From the NCBI GenBank assembly GCA_025602915.1, contig JAHLJZ010000004.1, positions 671,245 to 735,244 on the forward strand: a DNA stretch of 64,000 nt. The letters run 5' to 3'. This stretch comes from Paraphysoderma sedebokerense (taxonomy: Eukaryota > Blastocladiomycota > Physodermatomycetes > Physodermatales > Physodermataceae). Below are positions 10,861-28,084 of the stretch, piece by piece. The stretch's first letter is position 1. The number at the start of each line of letters is the position of its first letter. The notes under the pieces were generated by a model. That model searched no databases and was not told the DNA's origin. It saw nothing but the letters and a program-made list of their open reading frames with translations. A program made the position numbers and the translations under genes.

Positions 10861-13494
10861 ATGAGAGCATCAGAAGAGTTGACACGGCGCGCCATCTCCC
10901 TACCAAAGCCTCGACGCGAGACTCAAAGCAGGCTTCAGACATTGAAATCCTTCATATCCCCGACGATAGCTAATATGGAAGAGGAACTTCTCCCACCCGC
11001 GAAGCAAGAAATAAGGATTAAACGGTACAAGACAACAAGAACTAAGCATGTGCACTGGTACTTATTTTGTCCATTCCGTGTAATTTTGAAATTCATGTCT
11101 CTGACTTATCCTCGCGTATCGGCTATGAAATAAATTCCCGCTGTATTTTACTTCTTCATACGTAGCTCGAAGAAAGAGATATGCAAGAACTCTGAGAAGC
11201 CAGCCCGTCTAGCACCGGTCAGGTTGGATATTGATGTGGACGGAGTTAGATTGAGGGATTCATTTATGTGGAATTTAAACGGTTGGCATCAACCCTCATT
11301 CTTGAACAATTGAAGTTCAAGCTTTTCATTAAACTTTGAGATTCCAGTATTCTAAGATGCAAATTGATTCTAACATCTAGCATTTAATCTTTTTCTACAT
11401 TATATACACTTTTCTTCGCCACGCACTCAATAGAAACCTTGATTACGCCAGAGCAGTTTGCTGAAATGATGGTCGACGATATAGAAGGGCCATTGCCAGC
11501 AAATATTGCTACATTAATAGCCCAAGATATTCGAAATCAGTGCGAAATGTATCAAGATGTCGCTGCTCCTGAAAATATTGAAGAAGAGGATGAAGATTTC
11601 AGAATCGTGATAAAAGTAAGTTTGACGGTCTTCTACTGAATCGTAAAAGAGGTATTCTACTAACTTGATAACTAGCTCGACATTGACGTGGGTAAACTCC
11701 GACTTCAAGACCAATTCGAATGGTCTCTGTATTCTCAAGTTCCCACACCAGAGGATTTCGCGAGACAATTGGCTTCAGACTTAGGGTTAGGAGGGGAATT
11801 CGCACCTGTCATAGCACATAGTATTAGAGAACAAATATGCACAGCGAGATTAAATTTTGACGAAGCTGTGGAGGCACCTTTGCTCATTGAACCTCCCATT
11901 CGAGTGGACGGAAGTGAATGGATTCCTAATTTGAGTCAGTTGGATGAGGCTGAGATGGAGAGACGACAACTGGTGCAAGAAAGAGCAAATCGGTAAATCA
12001 CTTGAGCCCCGTTTCTTTATATCGCTTTGTGAGCGTCTTCATAAGCATCATTGATATATTGCTAATTTTTTTCTGCCCCTACTAGTCGACGACGACGAGC
12101 AAATCGAGCAACAACGAAGAATTTACCTCCTCCGATCACTGAAAGCCGACACAGCGCACTCCCTATTCCACAACGGCGACCGAATATGTACGAAGCTAAC
12201 CGCTCTCAAACTTTACAACACCAGGCAGTAATGAACCAATATAATGCAAATCAAACGAAACAAAATTCGTTTTCTCCGAACGCGTCTTCGCTTCATCAAC
12301 AACAAGTGATTCATAGGTCTGCGGCGCCTACAATGAGCATGTTTGCCCCCAGTCAACTTTATTCTCCCCAATTTCCGGGTGCGGCATCCTCCCCTCAATA
12401 CCAGCATCAAGCATTTCACGCCAATCCACAAAATATACCGTATAGAAACCACGTTGCAACACCTCAAGAATTGATGAGTATGAGTATCCCTTCTGGGATT
12501 CAATTCGGGAATATCAACAGTTTTAATGCTTTTGGAGGGAACACTATGAGCATGGGTATCGCAAGTTTGAATGGAACAGCTAATTCTATGTCGATGATGT
12601 TGATGAATGGAAAATCTGGCAATTTTGTTGGTTCAGGCGCGTTAGCCGGATCCAAATCACCATCTTTCAAGAATCCAAGGGCATTCGGTGCTAGTGCCAC
12701 CATGTTCAATGCTGATGGAAGTGTAGAAGTTGGAGGTAGGTCTCTATGAAGTCTAAATTTCACTTGTAGTGTTAGTGCTGTAGAGTATCTGGAAGTTTTT
12801 GTAAATATTCCAACATATTCCTTTGTTTGGTCTTATTTCTTTCAGATATTTTATTTGGATTATGATTAGAAGTTGTCTGTGGTTAGTGCCTAATCTAATA
12901 AAACTCATTTACTTTTCAATTTTCTTTTGATTTAGAGTTTCGAAAGAATTGGCGATGTCAGGTAATCGTTTATCCCAACATTTACTGACTTCGGTTGCGA
13001 AACTTATTCCTCTCTTTGTCTTCTGTTTAAATCATCCGAATATGTTCTGTTAGTGGTGCCATATACCCGGTCAATTTACACCAACCCTTAGAAAAGGCCC
13101 CAATGGAGGAAAGGTATCATTTGACGAGTTCATTCTGCGATATCGGTTACATTGCGTTGAGAATAGCATGACTGACTTTAAATTTATTTTGCTTCTGGTT
13201 AGACACTTTGTAATGCTTGCGGTAATGCCGTCCTTTTGCCTTCTAATATCCTTCGCTTTTCTTTCCTCTCCGCGCGATGTACCTTACATTTCCGATCTAA
13301 TTACTTTTCTACTTCTTTGCAACATAACAGGTATTTGGTTCGCCAAACACGACAATCTCCCACCGGAACGGTATCAGGAACACATCAACATGCCTAATAA
13401 TCCTGAACATATTGTTGGCCTAAATGTTGGGGGAGTTAAGGAGACTTTACTAGATATTGGTGGACAGGGGACCATGGAAAGCGTTGCATCATAA
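10861..13494 (+). CDS. SNF5/SMARCB1-family chromatin-remodelling subunit with C-terminal GATA-type zinc finger
   Basis: Core subunit of a SWI/SNF or RSC remodeller in the nucleus. Exons: 10861-11057, 11166-11281, 11434-11615, 11676-11992, 12086-12735, 12936-12961, 13054-13113, 13203-13221, 13331-13494; 576 aa. The two SNF5 repeats are clear: RLDIDVDGVRLRDSFMWNLN with LITPEQFAEMM, then LDIDVGKLRLQDQFEW with PEDFARQLASDLGL. A basic patch (RRRRANRATTK) and a long Gln/Asn/Ser/Met-rich region follow. The C-terminus holds a C-X2-C-X20-C-X2-C finger (CQWC at ~494, CNACG at ~520) spread over four exons, one of 19 nt. The start is the first Met of the open exon; an upstream exon cannot be excluded. 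It lies 147 bp after the TBC gene on the same strand. Confidence 0.9.
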
Positions 13495-16355
<2,861 letters not shown>

Positions 16356-17084
16356 TAGGGACAAATGCTGAGAATACTCAACAATAAAATCAATTAATTT
16401 ACATTTTCAAAAATTAACATTTCGGTGAATGAGATCGAATTCGTTTCCGCACTCTTGCGTGATTTCGAGTTTGGGTGTTCTAAGCATCCTACTTCTATGT
16501 TTTATGCGGACTGTATCCCCAAAACATTTCGGGAAGCTATAAACGTCTTTAATCTCAAGAATTGAAGTTAAAAATCATGTTATAGGTCGTCTGGTACTTT
16601 TCAAACCGAATGGGTATCGGCGAAGTTGTTACTTATATTCTCTAATCTCTCAACTAAAATTTCTCATGATTGAATGTTGATTGCACAGATAGACGTAAGA
16701 ACTAATATTAGAAATTATATTAATCTTCGACACAAGATTTCAATTGAATTTTTGTTCCACTATGATAATGTGATTCCTTTGTAAGCCACATGATTGGGGC
16801 TGAAATTCACAATATTTGTCTGCCTGCAAAGACGGAAGGCCGAATATGGTGTTTCACGCTAGGGTCAACAAGGTATATGTCTTAACGAATGTCGCGGAAC
16901 GAGGAATCCATATAGAATACTATCTTGCTTTGATCCATAATTGATTATAGTCTAGATAGCAATGGAAAAGCCTCAATTAGAGATGATATATCATATAGTG
17001 TGTCTAGTATTTGTTAGGAGGGAAGTCAGAAAAGTGGATCACTAGTGTTCACACCTTTCCCTTGATTTCGATTGTTGATTTCAT
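16356..17084. other. Intergenic, no gene seen
   Basis: AT-rich sequence after the sulfhydrylase stop codon. I see no coding exon, repeat or RNA gene. Confidence 0.4.
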
Positions 17085-17660
17085 ATATCAGTGATGTCTA
17101 TAAGGGCGTCTCGTGGGATATCTTCGTCTTGGAATTCTCTGTGACATCTTGCCGGGGTATCTCCAACATATCCCTCAGGACCTCCCCGAGACATATCAGG
17201 TAATATTGACGGGACATTCTGAGGCAGCACCTCTCTATGACATCTCTGCAAAGTGCACAACGTTCAACATTAAATTATTTTTTTATATCTTCACTTTACT
17301 CAGTATTTACAGACACCGAGTCAACAATTTATTCAGTTTAAATGGAAATAAACTGTAACTGCACAAGAGAAATAGAACGCAGTTATTATGAATGTATCTC
17401 GTAAAGATATGGCCGGAATGCCTGAAATTAAGATATACATCGTAAATCGAAATATGTCCTGAGGTATCATGCGTGAGGGGCCCGTCCAAAGATATCTTGG
17501 TGATATCGGGATGGTGCCATCCCCAACATATATGGGCTTTAGGATATCTGTGGGATATCTCGGAACAAGATATCTCTGTTATATGGTCAGAAAAATCATA
17601 CTTCCGAGGTCTCGCAAGACATCACCGTGACATCTCAACATCGGCGATCGAGTTTCTATC
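17085..17660. repeat. Degenerate GATATC/GACATCTC-rich array
   Basis: Two clusters (about 17098-17255 and 17455-17640) carry many copies of an imperfect dyad of the type GGGATATCTCGG or GACATCTC on both strands, for example GTGGGATATCTTCG, GGATATCTGTGGGATATCTCGG, GATATCTCTG and GACATCTCAAC. Spacing is irregular. The ORF at 17473-17868 (with DIS repeated) appears to be a by-product of the repeat. This could be a decayed tandem repeat or repetitive-element end; function unknown. Confidence 0.4.
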
Positions 17661-18654
17661 AAAGTCAGACACCCATCGATGGAACATTTCTTTCGATATC
17701 GTCCTTTCGTTCATCTCTGCAACATTCCTACTGCATACTTACAACGGATTTATGATGAAGACAAATCCAGTTTCCAATTATTTTCAATCAAACGATCTCT
17801 ATCTATTCTTGGAGTTCCTCCAACGTCCTGACGTTCGAATGGTCTTCATGACGTCTTTTTTGGAATAACAACATAATAATGGGGATTTCAGTGTTGTAAC
17901 AGTTCATTGATTTTTTGGCGCGGCATCCGAGCCTTAAATTCGAAGAAAGAAACATAACTTCTTGGCTGCGTCAGAAATACACAAATATCTTTCCGCCAAC
18001 GGATGTAAAATGGACAAGTATGCGACTACATTGGAGGATTATGTAATTCGTTATTATGTCAACCAGCGTGACTCTTACCTATAATGCTAATTGGTAAAAC
18101 GTCCAAGCAACTTCAAAAATGTACAAATGAGTAGTTAAAACAAGTAAAAGTAAGAGGGAAGTAGTCGACTTAAGCCGTGCAGTGTCTGATAAAATTTAAA
18201 ACAGAACAAGAATCATGATGTGCTTGTAATTGGATAAAGTTATACCTTGAAAACATCTAAAAGGTTCGGGCGGTAAGACACTAGATTTAGCCAATATAAA
18301 ATCATGATTTCACTGATAGCGCGTCTCGTGACACTTCTTTGTATCACACATAATGACCACATGGACGCTTGAGTGATACCCAACAAGATGTCGATGAAGC
18401 CTTGCATCAAAAGAAATACGCAGCGGAATGGTCAAGCAACAGTTCATTTGTCGACTTTAACGTGACAGCGTCACGAAACTTTAGTTGAGGGGATAGTTAT
18501 AAATTATAGATGAATGGCTAACCGGATCGGTTGTGGTTCTTCTCCAATACAAATATTATAAATCGTATCGAAGACATACGCCTTCAAAATATTCATACTA
18601 ATTACACAACATTCAAAACGCATACCATCTTGATTATCGCCGAAGAACCAAGCA
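17661..18654. other. Intergenic, no gene seen
   Basis: About 1 kb without a convincing coding exon, RNA gene or strong repeat. It lies between the GATATC array and the first inverted-repeat element. Confidence 0.35.
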
Positions 18655-19187
18655 ACGGTGTCGGAATCAAGGATATTTGGGGGACCGTTTCCTTCCGGGA
18701 GATATGGGTTGATTCCCAATAGGCGATATATCGAAGAGGGAAGTTACTCGTTTCGGATCTTTCCGACACTGTCGCGAGGAAACGATAACATACTGTGACA
18801 TTATTCTCAATACTAGAATCTCGGTACTTTGCTGGAAAGGAATGCAATTGTTTTGGTTCATGTTACTAAATTTACATTCTATTGTTATGTTATTAGCATG
18901 TGTTATGTATTTCGAGTGTGGTATTCGGTCTTTGATATTCGTGACGTGTGTTTAGTATTTCATTATTTTGTATGGAGTTTGGTATTTATAGGGAAGGAAA
19001 GGAAGGAATCAAAGGAATCTACGAAATATAACTTACAAACTTCTATGACTATGATTTTATTAATCATTATGTATTGAAAAATACAACCTATTATATCCCC
19101 GAAACGTGTAACTTCACTCTTCGATATATCGCCTATGGGAAATAAACCGAAGGAAATAATCCCCCAAATATGCTTCTTCCCGACAAC
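18655..19187. mobile_element. MITE-like element with ~80-100 bp imperfect terminal inverted repeats
   Basis: The left arm (about 18658-18757) and right arm (about 19099-19184) are imperfect reverse complements. Matching cores are ATATTTGGGGGA (left 18673-18684) and the block AGGCGATATATCGAAGAG (left 18721-18738), with GAAGTTAC and CGTTTCGG next to it. The left arm has about 12 extra bases (GGGAGATATGGG). The ~340-bp centre is AT-rich with no transposase. This is the structure of a non-autonomous DNA transposon. I could not fix the outer ends or a target-site duplication. Confidence 0.6.
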
Positions 19188-19476
19188 ACTGCCCTCAAAT
19201 TGAGATCTTGTTGGAGATGAAAAGGTTTCCATTTTATAATTTGAATTTTGATGAGATGAACCGCGCTCCATTTACAAGACAAAGCAAAATAGCGAGGATG
19301 GATTGGAATTAGTTCATTAGACATACAACGGGATACACACGTCACACACATGATACACTATGACAAAACGGTAGCTGACACTTCACAGAATTACCCGCAA
19401 ATGCATTTTCAGTTCCAAATAGCACAAAACCACAACCAGCAATACTTAGCTATTATCCTGTATCATACACCAACTG

Positions 19477-19779
19477 TTTTAGTGCTCCGCAAAAAAGCCG
19501 CCGAGCCGATCAAATTTTAGAGCCGGTTCGGCTCCGGTTCTCAGACATTTGGGGCGGAGGCCGGAAGTCAACCGATAATAACCAAAATATGTTTCTTGAG
19601 AAGGATATAATTTAGAAGAAATACGTGAAAACACTGGCTATTAAAGTAAATTCTAGTAGAAGTATGCTTTGACACCGATTTAGCTTGATCGGCTCCGCCT
19701 CGGCTCCAAATTTTGAGTATCGGCTCCACTTTCGGCTCCACCAGGAACCGGTCTGAGCCGAGCCATGCGGAGCACTAAA
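19477..19779. mobile_element. Short MITE-like element, CGGCTC-rich inverted termini
   Basis: About 303 bp bounded by TTTAGTGCTCCGC on the left (from 19478) and its exact reverse complement GCGGAGCACTAAA on the right (19767-19779). Inside the ends are further inverted GAGCCG/CGGCTC blocks, for example GAGCCGGTTCGGCTCC near 19522 and several CGGCTCC copies at 19688-19737. No coding capacity. ACTG flanks both ends and could be a target duplication, though the match overlaps the terminal repeat. Best read as a MITE or foldback element. Confidence 0.6.
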
Positions 19780-21211
19780 CTGTTTAACACTCCTAATAAT
19801 ACGCATTGTTCCTCCCCCCTCCTTTGACGACTGCTCAAAGAAGGTTGTCAAATAAACTGTACATGACCCGCACCCGCAGGTGCAAAAGAGTACCAGGCAA
19901 TGCAGACAAGTGCGCAACACTTACATTATCATGTAACATGATGGACCGCGGCGACTCCCAAGATGGACGCATCTTAGAAGATGACTGCGACGATCCTGTG
20001 GGTCCTTCCAGACCCAGTACCACATTCCATTACTACCACAAAGCCTACGTGATGGGCGGGTGGGTGTCCAAATCCAAGTCCCGTTGTCTTTCGCCTCAGA
20101 AGCTATCTTGAGTACCCATGAAACTAACTGTGGTTCTTATTTGTTTACGCCAATAGGCTTCGTTTGTAACACTGATGTGACGTCATAGTTAGGCTAAACC
20201 TATTTGAATCTTGGGTGCTTCAACCCATCAATGCGATTTACTCCGCAAAGTTCACATTGTTATTCTATCAGTAGTTAGATAACATATGTCTCTTGGTTAG
20301 TCGATCTGTTTGTAGTTTATATGGAAATATCTATATATTGTCCGCTACGGCCCTTCTTAGCATTTTCAACGAGACGTGTGCCAGGAGGAATAAAGGTGAA
20401 TGAGCATGTTAATTATAGTCACTCGCTTCTCGTATAATCTAGATATATACTTCGTCCCTTCGGTGATAAAGTAGTTACTATTTTCAATTAGCCCAACCAT
20501 ACTTGTTTTTCGTTCCCAATAATTAACCTGCTCATTCACATCCTTCTTTACGGCGGCATTTGTGATTTCGTTAAATTTCGATATGGTATTTGGGATTATT
20601 ATTTAACAAAAATACAATTCATCAATATTTGGCGAAATAAAAAAATTAACTTCACTAGAAAGTTAACTTCCAACAACCAGGTCAATGATGAAAATGAAAA
20701 GCCATGTTCATTACAAAGTATAAAAAATTGATTGATGACTTCTTCTCCGGATTTATTGTTAATATCCAAAACGTGTTTCATTACTAAGTACTGCCTGATT
20801 TCCATCAAAATCATTATTTTCCTTTCAACTTCTCAAAGAACAGGGCGCTTCCTTCCTAAATCATCTAGTCCCTCCATAGTCTCTCTCAGAAAAATCGTGA
20901 GGAATGCTTCAAAGTACATATGTGGGCTTCTACAATTTTGATCAATCATATTTATTACTTCGTGACTACAGGACAGACGAAAGCACGCGGATCATACATT
21001 TTACATATAAATACAGTTCTTGCATCGTTTCACAGCAACGGAATGTGATAAGGATTGAGCAAGTTTAAGTCGAATTGAACGGTTGTAATGTGTATGACTA
21101 ATCTGTTCAAAACTGTCCTGAAGGAACATACTGTCAAACGGTCAGCCAAAGCACAATGGTTACGCATTTCTGTCACCGAACACCCACTGTCATTGTTTTT
21201 GAAAGTTGCAC
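19780..21211. other. Intergenic, no gene seen
   Basis: About 1.4 kb, AT-rich toward the right. Short ORFs at 19806-20111 (+) and 20599-20814 (-) lack family motifs and splice support, so I leave them out. The right end probably holds the 3' UTR of the GluRS gene. Confidence 0.35.
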
Positions 21212-23704
<2,493 letters not shown>

Positions 23705-25012
23705 ATGTCCTCACACACCACTGCCATCCCGCCTGTCCCGAAAGAATTCAAGAGATCTCGTAGTTTGCCCTCTGAACATTGTCCGACGATCATATCAGGT
23801 TACCTTCGTATATTATCCAAAACTCGTATATTCGGAAACAAAAGATGGAAACGGCGGTACTTTGTCTTCGACGTCAACGAAGGCACAATCAAGTATTTCC
23901 GAACCCAAGAAGAACTTAAAGAGCCGAAAGCAGTCATTCGACTTAACAGTTCTACTTTAGTCCAACGGAGGAATGGGAATGAGGTGTTGGGTCCAAACTG
24001 GATTTTCGAAGTGACGTCTAGTTCAGACAGAGGAGTAGAATGTTGGAAGAAACCAGGGTCCAAGCATTGCTCAATCGTCTACACAACTGCGGTTATACTC
24101 GAATCGGCAAACCCCGAGGAATTTCAGATATGGTTCAACGGGTTGAAACAGTTCATTGAAAATAAAAAGGAAAACGGAAACAGAGTAACATCTGTGCTGT
24201 GTAGCAGTCCCCCTGTGTCGATAGGCATCTCGTTGACCAGCTTCATGGACATCGACACCAATCCGACAGCTAGGGCCTCTAACTACTCTTCCAACTCCGA
24301 CAGTTCAACTGCATCGAATTGCACATCCTCCACATCGACTTTCCTTTCGGTTCCTCACTCCAAACCTCGCACTAGCCGACCTTCTTCTATTCTAAGCGTT
24401 TCCTCCACCGCAAGTTATATTTACGTTTCCAATCAATTACTTTCCTCCAGTTTCCCCGAATCCAACCCATCACAAACCTTCACAAGATCTCACAAAAAAT
24501 CAAACTCTTACTACAAACCAGCAGTGATAGCCGGTCAAAATTCAAATCCAGAAGAAACACCTAGCCCTACTGCACCTGTCCTCTCTCGGTCTCGTTCATT
24601 CTCACATCGGGACCCCATCCGTCCATCTGGCTTGACTTTGCCCTCTTCTCAAATCACCATTTCGGCACAAGAACTAATGTCCCCTCCGTCCGCACACGAG
24701 TTAAACTCCTCTACCACGACTATACCTACCCGTCACCACCCAAAATCGCTTTACTTTCCCTCTTGTCCTTCTCAAAATCCTCAGATGCCATCCCCGCCCG
24801 CTTCACCGATGGAATTGGATTATCCGCATGGGAACGACAAGTACGACGAGACAAAACAGATTTTGCAACAAGAGAAAGAGTTGCTGGAAATTGAACTCAA
24901 GAAGTTGGTCGCTCATAAAATGTATGGTCAATCTTCTTTGTCGGGGAATGTAAAAATAGGAAACGAGCGCGAGGAGGATACATTGCAGATCATTTGTGAT
25001 TATATCTGTTAA
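23705..25012 (+). CDS. PH-domain protein, Ser/Thr/Pro-rich
   Basis: Single-exon gene, 435 aa. Residues ~30-155 form a pleckstrin-homology domain: ISGYLRILSKTRIFGNKRWKR with RYFVFD, then IKYFRTQEEL, IRLNSSTLVQRR, WIFEVTSSSD and the terminal helix with ESANPEEFQIWFNGLKQFI. The basic first strand loop (NKRWKRRYF) suggests phosphoinositide binding. A long Ser/Thr/Pro-rich disordered region follows, then a short coiled coil near 380-410 (ETKQILQQEKELLEIELKKL). The family beyond the PH domain is not recognised; role in membrane signalling is inference. A TATA run precedes the start by about 66 bp. Confidence 0.85.
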   Translation: MSSHTTAIPPVPKEFKRSRSLPSEHCPTIISGYLRILSKTRIFGNKRWKRRYFVFDVNEGTIKYFRTQEELKEPKAVIRLNSSTLVQRRNGNEVLGPNWIFEVTSSSDRGVECWKKPGSKHCSIVYTTAVILESANPEEFQIWFNGLKQFIENKKENGNRVTSVLCSSPPVSIGISLTSFMDIDTNPTARASNYSSNSDSSTASNCTSSTSTFLSVPHSKPRTSRPSSILSVSSTASYIYVSNQLLSSSFPESNPSQTFTRSHKKSNSYYKPAVIAGQNSNPEETPSPTAPVLSRSRSFSHRDPIRPSGLTLPSSQITISAQELMSPPSAHELNSSTTTIPTRHHPKSLYFPSCPSQNPQMPSPPASPMELDYPHGNDKYDETKQILQQEKELLEIELKKLVAHKMYGQSSLSGNVKIGNEREEDTLQIICDYIC

Positions 25013-25527
25013 AATCTCAGATGCGAAAATTGAGGGCAATCTTAGTCATTGGCGGGATTTCTCGATATACCCCTTCAAGATGCGGTTGGTCTGGGATAAG
25101 TTTATTGTAAGCTGAGAAGGACGCTATCTGGTGAAGCTCATCCCGCTCCTGTTCCTTGCTGTGTGTCTGTGTGATGGATCTGTGCTTTGCATACCGCCCT
25201 TTGTAAAATATATATTACTAACTTGTATATACCATATCTTGGGTCTGTTTAAAAAAATAAATCCCCAGCCCAAATTTTCACTTGAACCAAATTGTCCTTT
25301 CTGCATGCTTGAATAATTATAATCAAACTTCAACCAAAGATATTATTGATTACATGAAACAATGATCGCCAGATTGAGAACAATAAAATATAATTCGTCT
25401 TTCCGTCTGATTAAGCCCACAAAACATTCGTGATGCCAGGCATGTCCATCCAAATCACATCAGCGCCTAGTGCCAAACCATTCTAGACTTGGTTTCATCT
25501 CCTTCGATCATCCATCCAACAATACAC
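25013..25527. other. Shared 3' flank between convergent genes
   Basis: 515 bp between the stop codons of the PH gene and the SDH flavoprotein gene. AT-rich; small ORFs here have no recognisable features. Confidence 0.45.
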
Positions 25528-28084
25528 CTAATACACTCTCTTGGTGGGTGGAACACTCTTACATTCATTTTCGTCCAAAGTATTATGTTCAACAGCCCTA
25601 TAACTCAATCGTGTTTTTCCAGTTTTATCATCATGCCAACTCAAGGTATGTTTCATCCAGTTTTCATCGTCTCTTTCCTTGAAATCTTCCCTAGCGTGGG
25701 CACCTCGGGATTCTTTGCGAGCAGCTGCGGAATACATGGTTTGAACAGCGTTGGTAAGAAGATTTTGGAGTTCTAGAGTTTCAATGAGGTCGGTGTTCCT
25801 ATATTTTCACAGTATTAACAAGTTAGTTGGTGGATCCATGGAAAAATGAATGCAGCTTTCGTACCAAATGAGGGATCGGTCTGAAACTTTAACGTCACCA
25901 AAAGAGTTGACTACTTGATCGATTTTCTCGACACCTACAACAAATTGGTTAGAGTCGGCCTGGCGTCACAGAGGAACGACCAACATGGCTACAAACCTTC
26001 ATCCAAACTTTCTTGCGTTCTGAATACGGCGGCGTTGTTCTGCATTGTCTTTTGCATGTCCAGTCTAATTTGTGCGGTACTCTTCTTTCCTTCGGCATTT
26101 CTTAATTTATCCAAGTTTTCGAAACTTTCCATTCCGGCAGTCTTATCGGACTTTGGTAATGGTGTGCCAGGTTTTAAAGTCTCGGTGATGTGATGAGCAC
26201 ATGCACGACCAAAGACGACAATATCCAACAAACTATTAGCTCCCAATCGGTTGGCTCCGTGAACTGAAACACAAGCAGCTTCACCGGCTGCGTACAATCC
26301 CGGTACTACTTTGTCTTTACCATTCTTGTCTACAGTGATAACTTCACCAGTGTATCTTGTCGGGATACCACCCATGTTGTAATGGACGGTGGGAAGAACT
26401 GGGATAGGTTCTTTCGTGACATCAACACCAGCGAAAATGGCCGCGGTTTCGGAAATACCAGGAAGACGTTCTCGGAGGACGGAAGCAGGGAGATGGGAGA
26501 GTTGAAGGTGAATATGATCTTTTTCGGGCCCGATACCTCTTCCTTCCCTAATTTCCAAAGTCATCGATCGAGAGACAACATCACGCGAGGCAAGATCTTT
26601 AGCGGTGGGAGCGTATCGTTCCATGAAACGTTCACCCTTGCTGTTGAGTAGATAACCACCTTCACCTCTGGATCCCTCGGTGATGAGACAGCCAGCACCA
26701 TAAATACCGGTGGGATGGAATTGTACAAATTCAAGATCCTGCAAAGGCAGACCAGCGCGAGCTACCATGGCATTACCATCACCTGTACAAGTGTGGGCAG
26801 AAGTACAAGAAAAGTAGGTACGGCCGTAGCCACCAGTTGCCAGGACAGTTTTATGGGCGAAGAATCGATGAAGTGAACCGTCCTCCATGCAAATGGCAGT
26901 CACACCCCGACATTCTCCGTCTTGCATGATTAAATCGAGAGCGAAATATTCAATGAAGTATTTGGTGTCGTACCTCAAAGATTGACCGTAAAGAGTATGA
27001 AGGATAGCATGCCCAGTTCGATCGGCAACAGCCGCACACCTGTACGCTTGTCCACCTGAATGGGAGTGTTTTCGATCAGAATGTTACAATTGAAACGCTG
27101 AAAGACACAAAAAAGCTGCCGGAAGGAGTATCAAAGCATTACCTTTGCCGAATTTTAAACTCTGGCCACCGAAAGCTCGTTGATAAATTTTGCCTTCAGG
27201 AGTACGGGAGAAAGGAACACCGTAATTTTCCAATTCAATAACGGCATTCGGAGCTTCTCGACACATGTAATGGATAGCGTCTTGGTCACCTGATTGAAGG
27301 AAGAATACGTTAAACTACGAAAATCGACAATTCTAAGCGAAGGAAATGGACGAACAAACCTAGCCAGTCACTACCCTTGACAGTGTCGTACATATGCCAC
27401 CGCCAATCATCTTCAGTCATGTTACCTAGGGCGGCATTGATGCCTCCTTGTGCGGCAACTGTATGGGATCTAGTTGGAAATAATTTCGTGATACAGGCTG
27501 TGTTGTAGCCGGCTTCAGCAAGACCAAAGGCGGCACGAAGGCCAGACCCTCCGGCCCCGACGACGATGGCATCGTATTCGTGGTCGATGATAGTATATGG
27601 AAGAGTGGATGTAGGTGATTTGGAGTTGAGCTTGAGCTAATCAACATAACGAAAAGTTGAAACGTAGGAGAAAGCGATTAATTTATGGTGGTGCAAGTTA
27701 ACGGAATTCATAAGTAACGTCGTACCTCGGATGTTTTTGCCCTTAATGGATCTGTACTTAGGACTTGGGCTCTAGGCGATGAGGAGTGAAACTTTCGAAA
27801 CCCTATATTTTTTTCAGAGAAGACGGGTGAAAATAATTGAGTACGGCAAGACGGGTCAGTGTCGATAAACAATATCCGTGCAGTCACAATCAGCGTAGAG
27901 ATGAGGAGGATAAAAATGGACGTTACCTGTACTTGACCTCTGTATGATAGAGAGTGGGGAAAGGGGAGGGAAGAAAGGGAGAGGGTTAGTGGGTTAGGTA
28001 GGGTGTGAGTGGAGATGTGCGAGAGGAGGAGATGTGAGGACAGACCCTGAGGAGGGATGCTGCGTGGAGACGGAGGGACTGCAT
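25528..28084 (-). CDS. SDH1: Succinate dehydrogenase flavoprotein subunit, mitochondrial
   Basis: Catalytic subunit of respiratory complex II; oxidises succinate to fumarate with covalent FAD in the mitochondrial matrix. Exons in order: 28046-28084, 27927-27939, 27726-27802, 27360-27636, 27143-27289, 25997-27055, 25865-25934, 25528-25798; 650 aa, as expected. The first three exons give the presequence [20 protein letters not shown], rich in Arg and Ser. GAGGSG at 70-75 is the FAD Rossmann motif and His101 in [10 protein letters not shown] is the flavin-linked histidine. Active-site blocks such as [11 protein letters not shown] and [13 protein letters not shown] are intact and the end is the usual PPTKRVY. 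Exon 2 is a 13-nt micro-exon. It is divergent from the TAPT1 gene, with a CACGTG box ~210 bp upstream. Confidence 0.96.

Noticed and set aside
17473-17868. 131-codon plus-strand ORF
   Set aside because: Its first part is made of the GATATC repeat (DIS repeated), with no family features; best explained by the repeat array.
19806-20111. 101-codon plus-strand ORF next to the MITE-like element
   Set aside because: No motif, promoter or splice support; length is within chance expectation.
20599-20814. 71-codon minus-strand ORF with hydrophobic end
   Set aside because: AT-rich chance composition and no convincing neighbouring exon in phase.
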